A stretch of 64,000 nucleotides of DNA from Diorhabda sublineata. Lineage: Eukaryota > Arthropoda > Insecta > Coleoptera > Chrysomelidae. Where the stretch lies: contig NC_079477.1 in assembly GCF_026230105.1 (NCBI RefSeq), positions 15,505,001-15,569,000 of the forward strand. Direction: 5' to 3'. How positions within the stretch are numbered: position 1 is the stretch's first letter; every line of letters begins with the position of its first letter. Under the pieces are notes generated by a model. The model saw only the letters and a list, made by a program, of their open reading frames with translations, did no database searches and was not told where the DNA came from. A program made the position numbers and the translations under genes. Of this stretch, positions 61,115 through 64,000 are shown piece after piece.

Positions 61115-61139
61115 GATCATAAGGACAGAACAATAAAAA

Positions 61140-61870
61140 GAGAGTATCATGCATCAATGTTCGATAAGGTAAAAAGAGAAATTGCAAAAACTTAACGCAA
61201 CCTACTACCACCATTCGACGCTTATCACCTGAAATTATTAGGTAAGATCTATAAAAAACGCCAGACGAGTTAATCGAGATTCCAGCGAAACATCAAGTTG
61301 TGGTGAATAAACAGCTTCTTGTTCAGCAGAAAGATGATTATTTTATTGAAAGAATTTTTACTTGCAATGAAAAATCATTTTATCTAAGTAACCCACACAT
61401 GGATAATTAGTGGTTAGACGAAGAACAATCACCAGAATCCGTCCCAAAGTCAATTCGGGGGAAAGTGTGTGTAGTATGAAGGTTTGGTGTACTTTGTAAT
61501 CATTCCAGATAGTCGAGCTAACAATATCGAGGTATATAATGGAGAGCTGATGTATGATGTTTTATCATAGAAATAACCAGGTTTAGTTAACCGTTTTTTT
61601 TATAAAAAGACAGTGCTAAACCACCAACATCGAAGAACTTGATGGTATTGAACGTCTACCACATCCAGCACTTAGTTGGAAGCTTGCTTAGTAGAAATTT
61701 GATTGTTGGATATTTGAAAATACAGTACGGCATTTTTTTGCATCCAAACCCAAAGAATGGTTCCACAAAGGCTCCAAAGAGCTTGCTTAATGTTAAGATA
61801 AAGTATTCAAATAAGAATATCAAGACTTTCTTTCTGTATGAACTTGTTTTTCGTCTTATTATGTGACATT
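61140..61870 (+). pseudogene. Decayed mariner transposase, catalytic part
   Basis: A plus frame from 61331 reads KDDYFIERIFTCNEKSFYLS then a stop and WLDEEQSPESVPKS. This is the mariner FLxRIVTGDEKWxxYxNPxxxxxWxxxxxxPxxxPKxxxHxxK block, with the first catalytic Asp changed to Asn (CNEK). Near 61632 EELDGIERLPHPALSWKLA fits ELGWEVLPHPPYSPDLAP with the third Asp region degraded. The middle part, including HxDNARPH with the second Asp, is not readable. The N-terminal half and terminal repeats were not recognised. The 75- and 78-codon frames at 61639-61892 are out of frame. Confidence 0.62.
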
Positions 61871-62245
61871 GATCTATGGAATTTGTAATCAAAATGTTAC
61901 AAAAATTTGAGTCAACCGTGCATATGGAAACTTAGTGATAGATGTTAATGACGCTCGTATGTGGTGAATATTTTTCCACTTTGTATACGATTCCTAATTG
62001 CAACCTCTCTTAAAATATTAATAAATATTCACTTTGTTGACAAAATAATAATTTATTTTTTTTTCTAATTTTTGAAAAATGAATTTATAAATTGAGTGTG
62101 ACCAAATGTGTAAAAAGAAATAAATATTACGTCTCCATTAAAAATTTACATTATTTATAACGAACTGAAACAAATTTCCGTAACTAAATGAACCAAAAAA
62201 ATGTTCAACATTTGAAATATACAGTGGCGTAACGTCGGTAAAAAT
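61871..62245. other. Unassigned spacer
   Basis: AT-rich DNA. ACAGTGGCGTAACGTCGG near 62221 resembles a hAT-type end but is unpaired. Confidence 0.4.
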
Positions 62246-62249
62246 ACAA

Positions 62250-62385
62250 GTTCTCAAACTATGTTTAATATGTTATTCAATGAGAGTCTAATTAAAAGAT
62301 ATAGAATAGGCGGTCAGGAAATTTCTAGTCGATGCTATGCCGATTACATAGTACTTGTAGCTGAGAGCAAATAATCTACAAATAT
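62250..62385 (+). pseudogene. LINE reverse transcriptase palm scrap
   Basis: A plus frame reads NMLFNESLIKRYRIGGQEIS then SRCYADYIVLVAES. It matches the segment around the catalytic box of insect LINEs (IxxxGIxxxGxxIxxxRYADDTVLxAES), with the second Asp of YADD mutated to Tyr. Only about 40 residues survive. It resembles the YADD-type fragment at 12.4 kb rather than the jockey/CR1-like relics. Confidence 0.65.
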
Positions 62386-62640
62386 TTATATCGGCTTAGT
62401 TGTATTTTTAAGTTACTTAATAGAATAATATCGGTATAAAAAACGTATAGATGATTGAAAACGCTATCAATATACAATTCAAAAGGTGAAGTAATCCTAT
62501 GAAAAATTAAATTTAAATAGTTATGTCCAGTGATATGAGGTTGTGGTAATGTTAGAGGAAAGGTGAGAAAACATACCACAAAGGCAATAACAATAACAGG
62601 ATGTTTGATGACATAATATTGTATCTTTGATCAATCTTTG
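62386..62640. other. Unassigned spacer
   Basis: No feature recognised. Confidence 0.5.
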
Positions 62641-62644
62641 ATTC

Positions 62645-63485
62645 TTTTGATATGATCATGCATATAACGGCACCAACCAGAATATCTAAGACCAGTTCTA
62701 GTCGTTGTGTCATCGTATGATCCAGAATCCACCAACTGTACTGTCTTTAATTCAGGTCTCTCAGATCATGAAGCAGTGATAACAAAATTTTCGCTAAAAT
62801 CCAATACTAAAAATTCCTCTCGCAAATTATGCCGTATCTTTTTGGAAAAAAGTTTTCAATACCTCAAGCACAGTTGTCAAACAACTGACTGGATCCTGCT
62901 CTCTGATGATGTGGACTTCGAATTTTCTAGATTCATAAAAAAAAATAACTAGTCCGGCATCCTATTCTTCTCTCCTCAGGTGTATTAAAAATAAACAAAA
63001 TAAACCCTGGTAAACTAAAGGTTTACGTATATTTGCAAAGAACAAAAGAACATGCGATCTTTAGCTCACCTAATGAAATTCTCGGATAATGTTTTCTTCA
63101 AAAATTGTGTGAAACTATACAGAAAAAAGACAATAAAAGCTGCCAAAGATATTTATTATAATAGGAGACTCGCCAATTCCCGTAATGTTTCTAAAGAAAC
63201 ATGGACCATTGTGGATGATCTAAGAAATAAGCCTTCTTCAACGAGCATAATCTCTACTTCACCTGATAACCTCAATAATTACTTACACAGTTTCTTCTTT
63301 ATGCCCGTAGTTTTAACAGAGCTTCGCAGTACAATTAATGACATCAAAAATAAATACTCATCTGGAACTGATGGACTTACATCAAAATGTTTCCGAGTCT
63401 GCCCGATTGCAAATTAAATCACCTTATCACTTTAATTAACGTTTCATTTAAAAATAGAACTTTCCCCAATTGCCTTAAGACAGCT

Positions 63486-63561
<76 letters not shown>

Positions 63562-64000
63562 AAGATTGGTCAAAAAGAGGCTTTTATCATTTCTGTTCAA
63601 ATATAAAATACTTATTACATATCAATTTGGGTTTTTAGGAAAAAATGCACAAATGATGCTATATTCTCCCTCCTTAATAATGTGTACTCTAGCCTAAACA
63701 GCCCAAAAATCAATCACTCCACACACTTTTTGTGTTTTTTCTAAGGCTTTCGATTGTGTTAATCATTATATTTTAATCAACAACTTGCAGTACTACTCTA
63801 TACTCTAGTCTTAGAGCTTGTTGTGGAAAACTCCTTGAAATGGGAGTTACATATTGCCGCCTTATCTAACAAATTAAGTTCCTCCTGTTTTGCGCTGAGA
63901 TCAGTTTCCAAAAAACTGAACTTATTCATCTCCTTAACAATCGTATCTCACGTATGATCTTTATTTACTGGAAAGTGCCTTCTACTCTGTAAACGAATTC
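62645..64000 (+). pseudogene. Jockey/CR1-like LINE relic, continues past window end
   Basis: An 81-codon plus frame (62707-62952) carries FNSGLSDHEAVITKFSLKS, the SDH motif at the end of the apurinic-type endonuclease. The next frame (63052-63417) has FFKNCVKLYRKKTIKAAKDI, ETWTIVDDL and VVLTELRSTINDIKNKYSSG TDG, the linker and RT N-terminus. After a 64 bp (AT)n tract, FRKKCTNDAIFSLLNNVYSS lies near 63640-63695 and motif A follows at about 63735-63775 (CFF-SKAFDCVNHYIL with a frameshift). It then jumps directly to LKWELHIAALSNKLSSSCFA and LRSVSKKLN (63838-63920), which lies beyond the YADD palm region. Part of the RT is thus deleted. Confidence 0.82.
63492..63555. repeat. (AT)n microsatellite inside a LINE reverse transcriptase
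   Basis: About 64 bp of AT dinucleotides interrupting the reverse transcriptase region between its N-terminal segment and the FxxxxxTNDAIF motif. Confidence 0.95.

Overview
This 64 kb window looks like non-coding, repeat-rich DNA from an insect nucleus. It is very AT-rich, has long (AT)n microsatellites, has no open reading frame longer than about 165 codons, and contains no recognisable host exon, rRNA or intact tRNA gene. Almost everything that can be identified is a decayed transposable element, with stop codons, frameshifts and internal deletions. The mix (several mariner lineages, Tc3-like and pogo/Tigger-like elements, a piggyBac trace, Penelope-like GIY-YIG elements, many non-LTR reverse transcriptases, a hAT-like MITE) is typical of insects. 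A beetle is a reasonable but unproven guess, because some reverse transcriptase motifs resemble ones I associate with leaf-beetle genomes.

Layout. 0-8.5 kb: mostly unassigned, with one mariner relic (3.65-4.64 kb). 8.5-19.3 kb: a pogo fragment, a 634 bp internally deleted mariner with both terminal repeats (9456-10089), a longer mariner (10.5-11.2 kb), three antisense LINE fragments (11.9-12.5, 14.1-14.4, 16.4-16.5 kb), two (AT)n tracts and a Penelope-like GIY-YIG relic abutting a mariner 5' half on the minus strand. 19.3-29 kb: an internally deleted pogo/Tigger element with inverted ends (21116-22451), a piggyBac-like scrap, a second pogo fragment and a Tc3-like 3' half. 29-42 kb: mostly unassigned, with antisense LINE relics at 32.8-33.8 and 37.5-38.3 kb and a tRNA-like SINE candidate at 40.9 kb.

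42-64 kb is the densest part: a LINE on plus (42.1-44.0 kb), a LINE on minus (44.4-45.3 kb) that ends where a mariner begins (45283-46374), a GC-rich inverted/tandem repeat (47676-48300), a Penelope-like 3' end with a possible hammerhead-ribozyme relic (50.3-51.05 kb), another Tc3-like scrap, another LINE, a second hammerhead-like relic (53.9 kb), a roughly 2.1 kb element with long inverted repeats and an unfamiliar zinc-finger-like reading frame (54233-56349), a catalytic-domain-deleted sister copy of the 45 kb mariner (57 kb, minus), LINE pieces, a 225 bp hAT-like MITE carrying an (AT)n tract, a mariner and a long 3' LINE relic running off the window end.

Nothing here forms an operon or a working pathway. 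The most interesting points are the three hammerhead-like hairpins with partly covarying stems, the long-inverted-repeat element, and the nested or deleted transposons that allow relative dating. All family calls were made by eye from decayed translations.
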